Shown: positions 1 through 17,590 of the stretch, piece by piece | How positions within the stretch are numbered: the first letter of the stretch is position 1 | How the letters are laid out: every line of letters starts with the position of its first letter | From: Plantago elongata | Taxonomy: Eukaryota > Streptophyta > Magnoliopsida > Lamiales > Plantaginaceae | Assembly: GCA_036897095.1 (NCBI GenBank) | Contig: JAYMSP010000473.1 | Span: forward strand, 1-50,276 | DNA: 50,276 nt | Direction: 5' to 3' | The notes under the pieces: model-generated | Seen by the model: the letters and a program-made list of their open reading frames with translations, nothing else | The model's database searches: none | Told to the model about the DNA's origin: nothing | Translations under genes and position numbers: made by a program

Positions 1-748
1 TTAGATCAACGCATTATTTCTTCAAGTGAAACTCCTATCGAAGTTCACTATGAATCCTTAGGCACTTATTATGAGATACTTGTGCTATCTTGCAAGACAC
101 GTGGCAAGTAATTTAATGTGTGGTAAAGGACACCCCTCAAGATATTGAAAACTAGATCATCATGATCTAGTTAAATTAGTTAAAGTTACGGAACTCATTA
201 GAGTATACAATATACTCCTCTCAACCGAGACACAGAAACACAAGGGTAATAACAAACTACAAAATAACCTCAAGATATGGAAGATTATATCACAATGGTC
301 TAATCCCTCAAACCCCTCAAAATGTTTAAAACTATATCACATTAGTCTAATTAGCTGAGTTAAAATCGCGGGACTCATTCTTAAACATATTAAACATATT
401 AGATCGTTTTCCAATTGTTATGACCTATAAATGTTTAACAAATAATCCTATGTCCGAGTAGGGATGGGAATAGGGTTCGAGTTATTAATTCTGATACCGT
501 CCCGACACATTGTATAAAATTTTGATAGGGTCCGAGTGATCAGTTCATATCCCTAGTCAACATGTCACTAGAATAGCAACTTGTCTAAATTCCAAAATTC
601 AAAAGTTTGTAAAAAGTCATAGTCATGGACTGGTGGTCATCCATCTAAATCCCATCAATTTGACTAAGCTCAACCTTTAACAATATTATGAAACATGCAC
701 CTTATAAAAGCTAAAAACAGATGGATTAACAACTATTTAACCAGCAGC
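1..748. other. Intergenic, no gene seen
   Basis: AT-rich sequence downstream of the GRAS gene's stop codon. Two stretches of about 70 bases (near 123-200 and 312-380) resemble each other. Both start with a run like CCCCTCAA, continue with a divergent 'aaaactagatca / aaaactatatca' core, and end in a 'ggaactcatt / gggactcatt' block. They look like a decayed direct repeat. No open reading frame, RNA gene or transposon terminus is recognised. Confidence 0.5.
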
Positions 749-2251
749 CTATCTCAAAGGATGTACTGAAGTCCAAGCAGAAGCAGTGTACAAGCTGGTA
801 TCCTTCCAACCAAGCCTCAATGTTCCATCTCCCTGCACAAGGCTATACCCATGACCATGAGGGAACATGTTCAGTATCAACTGTGCTTGAGCCATCGAAT
901 TCGTGCTCATCGGTATCTGTGTGAATCCGTTCCTCAACAGCTCGCTTCTCCAATGCTTAAACTTATCTTCCCCACTCCGAGCCGGACCTCCTATTGCCAA
1001 CACGTTGTTAATCTCCCTATGCAACAGGCTATGCTCCACAAGGTGCCGATTTGGATCATCGAACGACAAGAACGCCCCTAATGAGTCGAAAATCGTGGAG
1101 TAGTAATGGAGTGAGCTCACAAACCTGTCCAAGAAGGAGCCTCCATGTGAAATCTCTTGCTCCACTAACGTGATCACTCGCGGACTGAGCGCTTGCAGGA
1201 CCCGCAGGGTCTTCCAGTCGGGACCTGTTGCATCGTACAACGAATGCTGCAGCCAATGAATGGCAATTGCTTCCCCTTGTCTGATTTGGAAAGTTCCTAC
1301 ATCAATAATCTCCCCACACTTCCTATCAACAGGGTGGAACTCGAAATACATACCGAGCCGCCTTGCAAAGTTTGACAGTTGCTTCCCGGTCTCGGTTAAC
1401 AACTCGATTGAGCTGCCCATCCCAGTCATACGCAAGTGGGGCGGTCCCTCTGGCCGCGTCGCCAGGATGTGGAAAAGTGCAGGCCATTGCAATCCCTGCA
1501 TAATGTCAAGATCAATAATGTGCACCCTTTCTTGCCGGTGACACGCCTCTAAAATCGCTTGATTCGATGTGAAATGTGCAAATTTCACAAACGGGGACAC
1601 ATTGTTGTACACTTGAAAAGCAGCATGTGTTTTCTTGTAGTTAACAAGAGGGGAACATACCCCTAGCCAAGAGTTGATCACTCGACTGGACATCGCTTTT
1701 GCAAAGTAGGCGACAACACGTTCTGCACATGCGCCGTAAGGTGAGGCCATTTGAGTTAATTCAAGTAACATCCTATGAGCCTCACCCAAGTTATCGACAG
1801 AAATGGCAACTGCACATTCTAGTAAAAGTGTCAGCAAGTTCATTCCAGACTCATCTGATGCCCTATTGCTCATCACACCTTTACTACTGCTCTCAACATT
1901 AGTAGTACTATTCTGATTCTGATCATCTCCCGTTAGATTATCAGTGCTCCATTCTTGCTGTAACTGCTGCTGCTGCTGTTGCTGGACCACAATTGATCCA
2001 GGAGTATCGTTGGAACTTCGCCTGGCAACTTTTTTGGGACGCAATTCTCCTAGAAGTGCAGCCAAGGCATTGCCCTGCATCTCAATCGGGAAATTAAGCC
2101 CTTCGTTTTCAGGCAGGTCTTCGATGAGCTGCTTGGTGACATGCTCCACCCATTGAGATAGCTCGTTTCGTTCCGAACTCACTGGGTAGTTCAACATCTC
2201 TTGGGGTGGTTGCATTAAATGCATAACTTCTAGGCCTTCTTTGAGCATCAT
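749..2251 (-). CDS. SCARECROW-clade GRAS transcriptional regulator
   Basis: Single-exon 500-aa protein. It starts at the ATG at 2251; an in-frame stop lies just upstream (2258-2260). A C-terminal GRAS domain fills roughly residues 137-500: first leucine-rich region LLTLLLECAVAI (139-150), VHIID motif at 243-247 followed by LDIMQGLQWP, second leucine repeat, and a SAW-type end with LGWKD and TASAWTS. The N-terminus has a short conserved helix (SQWVEHVTKQLIEDLP, 32-47), an LAALLGEL motif (63-70), a basic patch RPKKVARR and a glutamine run at 90-99 encoded by CAG/CAA codons. GRAS proteins of this clade work in the nucleus in radial patterning (endodermis, bundle sheath), with SHORT-ROOT and IDD zinc-finger partners. 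Domain wording is closest to SCR. However, the protein is much shorter than Arabidopsis SCR (653 aa) and longer than SCL23 (405 aa), and it lacks the intron I would expect in SCR, so a separate SCR-like lineage is possible. The GRAS domain itself looks intact. Confidence 0.93.
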   Translation of the reverse strand: MMLKEGLEVMHLMQPPQEMLNYPVSSERNELSQWVEHVTKQLIEDLPENEGLNFPIEMQGNALAALLGELRPKKVARRSSNDTPGSIVVQQQQQQQLQQEWSTDNLTGDDQNQNSTTNVESSSKGVMSNRASDESGMNLLTLLLECAVAISVDNLGEAHRMLLELTQMASPYGACAERVVAYFAKAMSSRVINSWLGVCSPLVNYKKTHAAFQVYNNVSPFVKFAHFTSNQAILEACHRQERVHIIDLDIMQGLQWPALFHILATRPEGPPHLRMTGMGSSIELLTETGKQLSNFARRLGMYFEFHPVDRKCGEIIDVGTFQIRQGEAIAIHWLQHSLYDATGPDWKTLRVLQALSPRVITLVEQEISHGGSFLDRFVSSLHYYSTIFDSLGAFLSFDDPNRHLVEHSLLHREINNVLAIGGPARSGEDKFKHWRSELLRNGFTQIPMSTNSMAQAQLILNMFPHGHGYSLVQGDGTLRLGWKDTSLYTASAWTSVHPLR

Positions 2252-3921
2252 GATAAATTATAGTCTTGTATATATGAACAAGAAAGGAAAACTAAAGAAT
2301 TGGAAATGTGTGAGAGGTTTGAAAATGAATTTGCAGGCCAGTATAAGAAGAGAAGAAAGCCAATGAAAAGGGAAAGAAATCGTCAGTGTAAGAGTAGAAT
2401 TAAGTAGTTTCAAGGTTTATTCTATTCCAGATAGTTTGGCCGGCATAGTGAGACAGACAGAACAAGACGATAGCAATTCGCCAAAATAACACGTCTGTTT
2501 GGTAGTGATTTCGGGCTTCTGGATTGATGGATACAGCTTGTTCTAATTAATATTCTTCAATTACTAGGTGTTAATGAATAGTTTCTACATGACCATAGTT
2601 TTGAAAGCAGTTTGTCAACTTGATGCCCAAAACCAGGTTAGCTACCTTTGTTACTAATATTTCCTTGTCAATTTGAGTCAGTAAAGCTTTCTTCTTTTTT
2701 TTCTTTAACATACTGATTTCTTTCCCATTATTTCCAGTTTATTTCCGACAGCGACAAGGTCTGGACCCTACCGAGCCCTCATGGTCATGGTCCATATTCT
2801 GAGTGAACTTGTTTCGGCATACTTGGTGTTCCAAACATTCTCAGGCAACCTATTTCCCAAGTGTACGCGTGACCTCGAAAATACCAAGTCAATATTCTAA
2901 AAGGAGGACCTGGTCTTGTATGACGCTGTTCATTAGTTTATGTATGTTAAGAGATGTTCATGTTACTTTGTCTCCTGGGTGGAGTCTAGGATGATTAAAA
3001 ATGGACTAAGTGAGGTGAATGCAGAGGAGATTAGACGCTCAAATTACGTATGTGGAAAGATAATTAACTTAACTACATGCCTGCAGGCTGCAGTTAGTTT
3101 AATTACATCAGATACAGAAAACACTGCTGTAGTCTAAAACATAGTCCTTTTCATAACACAACATCAGTGAACATGTCTCAAAACAGGTTGTCAGATCGTT
3201 TATGTATGCAAAGTTTGTTGAATTTTAGATGAGATGGAATTCCGACAGACACCCCAAGAGAAGATCTAGTTTATGTACTTGGAGCTAGCTACATGTTTCC
3301 ATGAATTAAAATGAACTAATTACTATGTGAGTTTTGGCCATATTGTCTCATCTCCAAAATATGATTTTAGTCATTGCAGGAGCTAAATATTCTTTGCAGA
3401 TTGTTGCCTAGCTTATTCTTTTGAGAAGGATTTTGTAATCTTGTATCACGCTATAAGAATCGCGGTTGCATCAGTGAAAATCCTAGAGCTGATCACTTGT
3501 CAGGTCAGGTTTTTACCTTTATGGTTTGATCAGGCTTGAGTTTTGTTGTAAAGTGTAAATTTGATTTGGAGAATCATCTACATTTTTCAAAGTTGACATT
3601 ATATGGTCATCAGGAGCTTGCGGAAATTTATTCCATTCAAATTGCAGCCATCTTTCTGCGATTCTGCTGCTATAAAGCTGTTATTTCCGATTTGATAGCA
3701 AATTAAACTTCTGGAATGACGAAAGCAAGAGCACAAGATAATCTGAAAATTGAGATAGAGCTATCAGATTGTACAGGAGAAATTAAAAGGAGAAAGCTGG
3801 GAAAAAAAGCTGTACATTCCCAACAGAAAAGGATACTGACAAATTATACCGAAAAAAAAATTAAGAAAAAGCAAAACTCAGAAAGTACTAAACAGGACCA
3901 TGATCCATTCCTGTTTTTGTC
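2252..3921. other. Intergenic: GRAS upstream region and ATL downstream region
   Basis: Contains the 5' leader and promoter of the GRAS gene (reading leftwards) and the 3' flank of the ATL gene. Short open frames on both strands have no recognisable protein features. No transposon ends were recognised. A TATA-like TATATA lies only about 20 bases from the GRAS ATG, which is too close to be convincing. Confidence 0.5.
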
Positions 3922-4800
3922 CTAAAGCTCTCCAGGAATAACTGCGTTGTTGCTGCTGCTGCTGCACTCTTCATTGTGCCTCATTACCTGACTGACATCG
4001 TGCCCGTTCTGCCTTATAATCTCTTGTATTGATAGATAAACATGGCGATCTGCTGCAGAATCCATCGAGAATGACCTTATAGGCTGTTTAACACAAAACT
4101 CATCGTCTTTCATAATATTGATTTCTTCATCTCCCATTATCGAATGATGACGGAACGTTCTGAATTTCTGATGTAGTGCCTTTCTCGCAGAATGACTTCT
4201 AGGTTGCACCAAAAATCTCCTTGAGTCGCCTATTTCTTCTCGTCCATCTTCCAAGCCTTCAAGTCCATCTTCCCTGCATATTTCAATAACCAAGAAATCT
4301 TCATCACCTGCCAAGAAGCTCCCAGCCAGTGGTGACGCTTCTTGAGGCGAAGAGTTGGGTGCCACCAGTCTGTCAGGCTGGTACCTGTTAGGACCTGAAA
4401 TAGTTGATCTGCATAAAGGGCAGTTGGAATTGTTCTGAAGCCAAACATCAATACAATCTGAATGGAAAGCATGACTACATTTCGGTAAAACTCTTAGCAT
4501 TTCATGATCTTGGAACTCATTTAAGCAAACCACACATTTCGACAAGCTGTTGAATTCTCCATCATTCTTCCGAAACTGGAAAGTTGGAATATCCCGGATC
4601 AGCAACTCGTTGAGCCCTCTGCTTCGACATGAAGGTGCGAGTGGATCTTCAGGATTTTGGGGTCGGCTGATGGAGAATCGCCTCAGCAGGTCAAGATGTT
4701 CCCATCTGAAGCAGCACTTGTTGACAAAAATGTAGAAGCTGATTAACATGAAGGCTGCAGCTATGAAGCCTACTATTGACAAGATATGAGTACTGTTCAT
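3922..4800 (-). CDS. ATL1: ATL1-like membrane RING-H2 E3 ubiquitin ligase
   Basis: Intronless 292-aa protein. The first true ATG is at 4800; a longer frame exists but has only a TTG at its 5' end. Order: one N-terminal membrane segment (about 6-26), a basic cysteine-rich stretch, a GLD-type motif RGLNELLIRDIP (61-72, with GLN instead of GLD), then a RING-H2 finger. Its ligands are C89, C92, C108, H110, H113, C116, C127 and C130, with the conserved W120 three residues after D117. Spacing is C-x2-C-x15-C-x-H-x2-H-x2-C-x10-C-x2-C, as in ATL ligases. The tail contains an RSFSMDSAADR block followed by YLSIQEII, which I associate with ATL1 and close relatives. The family transfers ubiquitin from E2 enzymes at membranes and often acts in defence or carbon/nitrogen signalling. 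The exact paralogue is an inference from the tail motif and domain order. Confidence 0.92.
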   Translation of the reverse strand: MNSTHILSIVGFIAAAFMLISFYIFVNKCCFRWEHLDLLRRFSISRPQNPEDPLAPSCRSRGLNELLIRDIPTFQFRKNDGEFNSLSKCVVCLNEFQDHEMLRVLPKCSHAFHSDCIDVWLQNNSNCPLCRSTISGPNRYQPDRLVAPNSSPQEASPLAGSFLAGDEDFLVIEICREDGLEGLEDGREEIGDSRRFLVQPRSHSARKALHQKFRTFRHHSIMGDEEINIMKDDEFCVKQPIRSFSMDSAADRHVYLSIQEIIRQNGHDVSQVMRHNEECSSSSNNAVIPGEL

Positions 4801-5460
4801 TGTATTTGCAAAGGTATGAATCAACAAGGCAACAACACATAATTTATAAGAAAATAAGCAACAGCTGAATATATCAGTTGATTAGAAGTTAATGATTCAT
4901 GATGATAATAGTGCAATGGAATCCAATACTTGGATTTCTCATTCAAACTAAGGGGCCTAATTCTTACAGAATTTGTTGAGTTCCATATAAATTTATTGTA
5001 AATATTCGATTGCGTGTTCAAGTGATCGACTGTGTAACACGTCGCGTATTACGTGGCACTGTGACAGATCATGCGGTTGACAAATGAATTTGTCTATATC
5101 CGTTCGATAAAAAGTTATTATTTCTTAGATTCGGTATGATATGGCATTATTGATTCATTGTAAATTTTTAAGTAGGGCATCAACACCCTCATCTTTTTAG
5201 TAAAGTTGACATGTATGTTAGAGATTAAAATATAATGAGTAAGATTTTAAAGGTTTAAGTTTTAGATTGAATAAAAGATGCCATATACGTGAATACATCT
5301 ATTTCATCATTGTTATTATCTTTGAATTTCTCACATATATTATATTTTCTGTATCCGCTTCATTTGACAATCCAGTCTAGATATACTACTTGAACCAATA
5401 AGCATCGGTTGATCTATGTTATTCATTCATTATTAGATTAGGTAAGTTTATACTACTCCA

Positions 5461-5560
5461 TTTTTTTTTAAATGACAAATATGACTCGAAGTTGAACTTC
5501 ATTGGTCCTACTCCATAAGTTAACTCACACCCATAACAAATCTCACAACTAATAAATTTG
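5461..5560 (-). repeat. Possible short SINE fragment (tRNA-like B box plus A-tail)
   Basis: On the minus strand this reads TTCGAGTC (pol III B-box-like, 5483-5490), then ATATTTGTCATTTAAA and a run of A (5461-5469). The same 3' end, TCGAGTCATATTTG followed by a T-to-A-rich tail, occurs at 28320-28352 in the CHR8 gene. That repetition is the main support. The head is too diverged to mark an A box with confidence. Confidence 0.35.
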
Positions 5561-5669
5561 GTATGTTCTTATACCAACAAAAAAAAAGAGGTGTGGTTCA
5601 CATCAATGACAAATGACATTGTTACTATGGCAAGGACTCCTTGCACTCACTTGATTAAAGTTAAACAAG

Positions 5670-5751
5670 ATGAGTCTAAGCCAACTCATGATTATCACAT
5701 AACTCAACTTATGAGTCTAAGCCAACTCATGATTATCACATAACTCAACTT
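5670..5751. repeat. Exact 41-bp tandem duplication
   Basis: Two adjacent identical 41-base units (5670-5710 and 5711-5751), beginning ATGAGTCTAAGCCAACTCAT and ending AACTCAACTT. The lack of any difference suggests a recent duplication. No coding role is seen. Confidence 0.95.
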
Positions 5752-6305
5752 AATCGAGTTTAGGTTTGGCTCGCTATATGGACAAGCCTAAAATCAAACT
5801 CGAGCTCGAGCCTGACAAATACTCCTATAAAATATAAAATAACTAAAATAACAAGCATTAACGAGCTTTATCTTGACTAGTTAGATAAATGAGCATTAAC
5901 TTATCAAGCATGCTAAGCTTGAACCAAAAGGAAGCCGAATAAGGAGTCACAATGCATAATATTAAATTGAATCTTGTAATGATGTTCTAATATAAATGTG
6001 ATGAATTGTTTTGTTTCATCAAACATATGGCTCTGCTCTACATATACTTATATCTTAAGATGTAATGTATGCAACAAGATGAAACAAAATGGAAAGAAGC
6101 TACTCCAGTACAATAATTAAGCCTGAGTTACCAATGTTTGAGCTCTTTTTTTCTATACCAAACTCTAGTTTATTGGTATCAATTTGAGAAAAAATATACG
6201 ACTAATCCGATGAGAAACCATCATTTACAGTAAAATTTCTTTGTTTCAACTGGAGTATCTCTTTCATTTTCAAAAACTTCAACGTTGGAATGCAATCAAT
6301 GAGAT

Positions 6306-12552
<6,247 letters not shown>

Positions 12553-13351
12553 CGATTGTTTTCCTCAACTAAAGAGGAAATGTACACAAGGCTCAATGTC
12601 TCTCATTCTAAACGGACACCGATCATCTCAATCCTCCAATGAAAAAGCCTAAAACAACACCATTGCACACCTATTAACATCCTACTCAGCAGTTACCACT
12701 TACCACACCATAATCCATCAAAAATTACAAAGTAACTTCAAATGCCAAAGACTATTCCCACTCTCCATACTCATAACTAACAGTAAATGGGTGCCATATA
12801 TAAATGTCAAATACCACTCACAAGCACCAAACATTAATGTGATTCAACCACAAAAAGCCAATTCTGAAGTATTAAATGCCATCATTCAATTAACCCACCA
12901 ATCATAATTAACAACAGCTCAAACCCATTAACAAGAGAATCAAATCAAAGACAACAAGAAAAGAAAAGAAAAAAAGCCACCTTTTTCAAAGAATCAAAAA
13001 CAGTACCTTTAATCTGATGATCCCGAAGAACCAACCTGTTGAAACCCAATTCAAAAGTCAACGGACAAGACAAAAACATGCAACAGAAATCGACAACACC
13101 TGATCCAAAATAGAGTTCAAGAAGGAAGAAAAAAATGGTTTGTGCAGAAATGACAAAAAGTATCAGACAATAGCAATGAAACAGGCGTAAAGATCGGCTT
13201 ACCGCCAAATCTTGGAAGAGGGAGAGAGAAATTCGATCGGGTAGATAGCTCTACAATTGAGCTGCACGTATACACACACAAAACAACATAAACATGATAT
13301 TGCTGCTTCTTCTTCTTCTTCTTCTTCTTCTTCTTCTTCTTCTTGGTTTGA
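12553..13351 (-). promoter_or_regulatory. NDR kinase 5' leader region
   Basis: Sequence between the NDR ATG (12552) and a TATA-like box (13352-13361). It probably contains the 5' UTR and one or more leader introns, because the distance is long for an uninterrupted leader. I cannot fix their borders. It ends in the CTT/AAG microsatellite, listed separately. Confidence 0.45.
13306..13344. repeat. (CTT)13 microsatellite, AAG on the NDR sense strand
   Basis: Thirteen uninterrupted CTT units (39 bases). On the sense strand of the NDR gene it is (AAG)13, lying directly 3' of a TATA-like box. It therefore spans or closely follows the likely transcription start. Confidence 0.97.
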
Positions 13352-13361
13352 TTATATATAA
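13352..13361 (-). promoter_or_regulatory. Putative TATA box of the NDR kinase gene
   Basis: Minus strand reads TATATATAAT. A start about 30 bases downstream would fall within or next to the AAG repeat and about 0.8 kb before the ATG. The position is plausible; no transcript evidence is available. Confidence 0.4.
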
Positions 13362-15739
13362 AAAAAACTAATAAAAATGAAATCTTGATTGATTGGAATG
13401 AAGATGAAGATATTATTATATAGTAAGGTGTCGCCACTTTCCCAAGATTTGAGCTTTTTGTTTCGTCACCAACGTTTTCTCCACTATTTATAGCTTTCTT
13501 GTGTACCCTCAATTCAGGTGTAAAAATCAGGGTGTTTTTAATTTTTAGATCTGTAGAGACTTCTTGGTTTATAGTTTATACTACAATAACAAATTGAGGA
13601 AAGTTTAGTATTTTTATGACAGAGATGGAGTGTTGAATTCCGAGGAAGAAAACGAATCGTCGTTAGGCGCGCAAATTAGTTATGAATTGAAATTCATTAA
13701 TTATTATATACGGTTGTAATTGCACGTGAATGTTGTAAAAATAGAATTATGTCAATGACAAATGATGCGATATTTTTTAATTTAAGTAAACTCTCGAGAG
13801 CATGTAAATAACCAACTCAAATACCAGGTTGCCAAAGAATCTCAATAGAAATTGTAGATCATTATTAGCAATTTTACTTTGTTTAATATTCATCACAAGG
13901 TATAGTCGTCGTCTGTGTTTGCCAAGTGAGTAAGATATGTATACATGACAATTGAGGATTTATCTCAATAAGATAGATCGATATATGATGTAACTTGATA
14001 TATATTTCGAGAGGTTACTTGGTCATAATGCTTTACATTTATATTTGTGCGCTCTATAGTATTTTTGTGTGAGTTACTACTTATAATGAATTCATTATAT
14101 ATAGAAACTCCAATTGGGATTCATTTATATGATGGTTACTCATAAATTTTCATCAAGCTCGCATGTTATTTTAGTCTTTTGTCTCTTTCCTTCTACCTTG
14201 CCCACTTAGTTGGCATTACTTTATATGCAATATTATGAAGTATAAAAAATAAAAAAAAATTAAAAAGAATACTCGCAATATTGATTAAAGTATGTTATAC
14301 TGTTTTGGGCTTCCATGTAAGATTTCTATAATGTGCAAAAATAAATAAAACGAAATTGACCAGTTTAACTTGAAAAGAAAAGAGAAATGAAATGCAATTT
14401 CTTCAAATAATCTCCCTTAAAGAAATGATTATTTGAATTAAACTCTGAACTTATTTTCATTCAGATGATGTACTTTAAAATTATATTGAATGATTTTTTC
14501 TTAAAATTCTATATAAAAAAATAAGAACATAAAGGTGATAATTTGGATACTTGGTGTTTGGAATGGGGGGAGTAAAAAACATGTTGGGAGCTCATGTCTT
14601 GTTCCAAAACTAAATGACAAATTCACATGGAGACCGTTTTATTTGTTTCCATGTTTAATTTTCCAGTATATGAGTAGTCATCATGTTATATATTCTAATC
14701 TATTAGGAGTTGACTGGTAATAAACCAATGCACATGGACTTTGGTTCTTGCTGCTATAATTTGTGAGGACTCCTAGTAATCAATGTGATAATTATTGTTT
14801 ATCACGTGGCAAAATGTCCAAAACATAAATCACAAGTGAGATGATTACAGGTAATTCATTTGTTTGGGAGTACAGTAACAGGACAATGTTCTTGGGTGAC
14901 ATTTCACTATCTGTCCTTCCTATAGTTCATATTTGTAGAGTAACACAAATACTAGGATACCTATTTGTTGCTGTGTTGACAATTGACATAGACATTTGGT
15001 GTGTATTTAAAGATGTCTATGAACACTAAACGAGGAACTAATTTAGCCCAATAAAATCAAGAAAACCAGGTAAAAGAAATGTTTTTCACTATTTTTAACT
15101 GGTCTTTTTTTTTTTTTTTTTATGTAAACTAGAAGCCAAACCAGCCAGAGCCAGAGTCTCCCTCTTTCAGTCTACTGAGTTGCATTGCAACTGTATTTCA
15201 CCTAGTGGTGCTAGTCTTCAAGAAGTCAAGAAGTGCATTTATCATGTATGCGCCCAATGTTACGTTGTCGCAGAATAAAGCAACATGGAGACAAGAATTG
15301 TATCTTAAAGATCACTGGAATCTGAAAATGGGTGGTAAATAAGATAAGTAAGCATCAGAATGAGATGAGATTGCAATAAAGCGAATACCTTTTAGATTGG
15401 TAATTGATGTCAATCCCTTTCAATACCTACAACTTAAACTTACCTTGCAAGAATTTCACAATGAATTACAATGTCACCATACCAAAAAGATCCTATTAAA
15501 GTTCATCCATGTCATGCTATTGAGTCACAAGTTTCCCAATTTAATCCATACAGTCACTTTACGCAGCACATCATTTTGGCATAAATAATTGCATCCAAAA
15601 TGTATAAGTGACTGTTTGGTATTCAATTTGAATTGACAAAATTCAATTCAAATTGACTTTTTTATATACAAAACAGGCAATTTGAACTGGATTTTGCCAA
15701 TTCAAATTGTATACTTCAGCAATAAATATAGCGAGTAAC
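13362..15739. other. Intergenic, AT-rich, no gene recognised
   Basis: Holds the NDR promoter side and the spacer before the ABC half-copy. Features seen: a long T run at 15104-15121, and a cluster of mirror and inverted 'attcaattcaaattg'-like words at 15626-15710 immediately left of the ABC-derived duplication. Short open frames (for example near 14.5 and 14.8 kb) show no protein family features. Confidence 0.5.
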
Positions 15740-17590
15740 AACTTCATACAACAATCACGCCCAGATGGATGATCTGTTCGGACTCCCATGGCTCCACTTA
15801 GAGAAATCTCAAGTGACGAATGAGCAGCCCTCGAATATAAAAAGGTCCATGAATAAATGGTTGGGATCTCCAAGATCCATGAATTTTATGAGCCTCCAAG
15901 AAATTTTCTCCCTCTACTAGTTCTCTTTGCCTATTACTTATATAATTAGCTAGATGAACAACATCTGAACTTTGATCTTGATGATGCCCAACCATGAAAA
16001 AAAAATGATATCTTCACACATAGTAAATCAGCGGTAGTAGGCCTTGTGGACCTAAAAGGAGAAGTATCAAGTGGAGATGAATTTCGTACTTAAGGTGTAG
16101 GGCTAACAGGTTCTTCTTTTCAATTCTTGTTTCAGACCGTAGCCAAGACTTGACCACTGAGAGTAAGTTTGCCTGCTCCTTGAGCTCAGGTAACTTCCCT
16201 GACCTCTTCGGTGTACCATCTTGCATGTAAACTAGATCAGTTGCCAATGTCTCCAGTCCATCAAATATGTGGGTTGCATAAACAATTGTCTCCTCTCTGA
16301 AACCATGACATGCAAGAGACATTATATTGGATTATAATTATATCCAAAATTAAGTCATGGACATGATAAATCCATCTAGTCTCTGACATAGTAGCATACT
16401 AGCATGTCGAATGAAATACACTTTCATAAAATTTAAGAATTTGAGATTTCCACTGAAAATTTGGGACTTTTCGCACTGGGGAAAATTTCATAAACTCCAC
16501 GTGGCCTAATTGCACATACTCTTGGGGTTGAGAAACTCAACCAAATACCCCATATTTCTTGATCAGCCTTTTCAGGAAAACATTTTTGGAAACATGGGGA
16601 ATCCTGTTGCAGAGTCTCTCAAAGCAAGAGGACTCTCTAGAAAAATATGACAGTGAGAGTGTAATGTTCATGTAATACGTGCAGTGTTCATGTGTAATCT
16701 CTGTTCTCTACGTACCACTATAAATTATTCTTAGCAGCTACCTTATCATGCAGCTCAATTTCACAGAAGAAGGGCAGTAGTACAGTATGATTACAGGAAA
16801 AGGCAAGAGGAATGACTGCTCAAACTCTTCCTTAAAAATTCGAGCAAATCCATCCTAGCCACAGCATCTAGATCGATTGTGACCACATCTAATAACAGAA
16901 CCTACAAAAAACAAGCTTAGGGTTAGAAAGGTGTTAAAAAATGAGACAGATGCTATCACTTATTAGCATGGGATCTACATGTTTTATCATATAAACAATA
17001 GGATTACATAATTCTATACAAAATCCAGTAACCAAAGAAACAGAAAACAATTTCATACCATCTCCCATAAAAGCAACATAATGGAACTGTGGACCCAAAA
17101 AAAAGGACATAGCTCATAAATGAACAGTAAGATGTAATAGTACAACACCACATGAATTTTGGATAATGGTTCTTTCCACAGGTTTTGAACCTTATCATAA
17201 CTATCAATATCCTGTTCTATTATCATCAATCTTCTCAGTAACACACAAGATGAAGAAATGACTAAAGTTATCATAAGAGCCAAGAACAAAGATCTGTTCC
17301 TGGTAGTGTTCATGTCACCACAGAAAATAACAACCGAGACTGAGACATACCTGTTTGGCTATGAATTTAAATTCCTACACAAGTCAAGGTTTCAACTCAA
17401 TGCCAAACACTCCAATATAATTGATTGATTGTAAAATATGTCACAGTCTATATGGTGTCGGAAAATATGCATTTGGAGCGTTAATCAAATCAAATGCACA
17501 CATGCAACGGCCAACATATGGTCAGCCAGTAAAGGAAGTCCTTTCTAGTTAGAGTTCTACAGGTATTTATGTATCCAACTTCATTCAACC
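15740..17590 (-). pseudogene. Truncated, disabled copy of the ABCI gene 3' half
   Basis: Near-identical over its whole length, including introns and 3' flank, to 20338-22168 of the intact ABC gene about 4.6 kb away on the same strand. Only the last two coding exons are represented, as 16901-16816 and 16296-16028; exons 1-4 (Walker A, signature motif) are absent. Damage visible against the intact copy: Walker B glutamate changed to valine (LLLDE to LLLDV); a 1-nt deletion in the fifth exon; loss of the GT donor at its end (intact CAG/GTATTCC, here CAG/TCATTCC); and, in the last exon, 2-, 1- and 7-nt deletions that break the frame plus a 9-nt in-frame loss. Together these account for the 19-nt difference (269 versus 288 nt). 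It cannot encode a functional ATPase. Whether it is transcribed is unknown. Confidence 0.93.

Larger units (their letters stand above)
4801..6305. other. Intergenic between ATL and NDR kinase genes
   Basis: AT-rich spacer holding the ATL 5' region and the NDR kinase 3' flank. It contains an exact 41-bp tandem duplication (5670-5751) and a SINE-like 3' end (near 5461-5560), listed separately. Around 5760-5830 is a run rich in CTCGAG/GAGCTCGAG, typical of dispersed plant repeats. No gene is seen. Confidence 0.5.

Noticed and set aside
4801-4827. Nine-residue N-terminal extension of the ATL protein
   Set aside because: The extended frame opens with TTG, not ATG. The family's short N-terminus before the membrane segment fits the ATG at 4800.
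13117-13512. 131-aa minus-strand frame with a poly-lysine run
   Set aside because: It is the AAG microsatellite and the NDR leader translated. No family features; the lysines come from the simple repeat.
17053-17313. Hydrophobic minus-strand frame, also seen at 21578-21844
   Set aside because: The two frames are similar only because they are the duplicated intron of the ABC gene; introns of the intact copy are non-coding.
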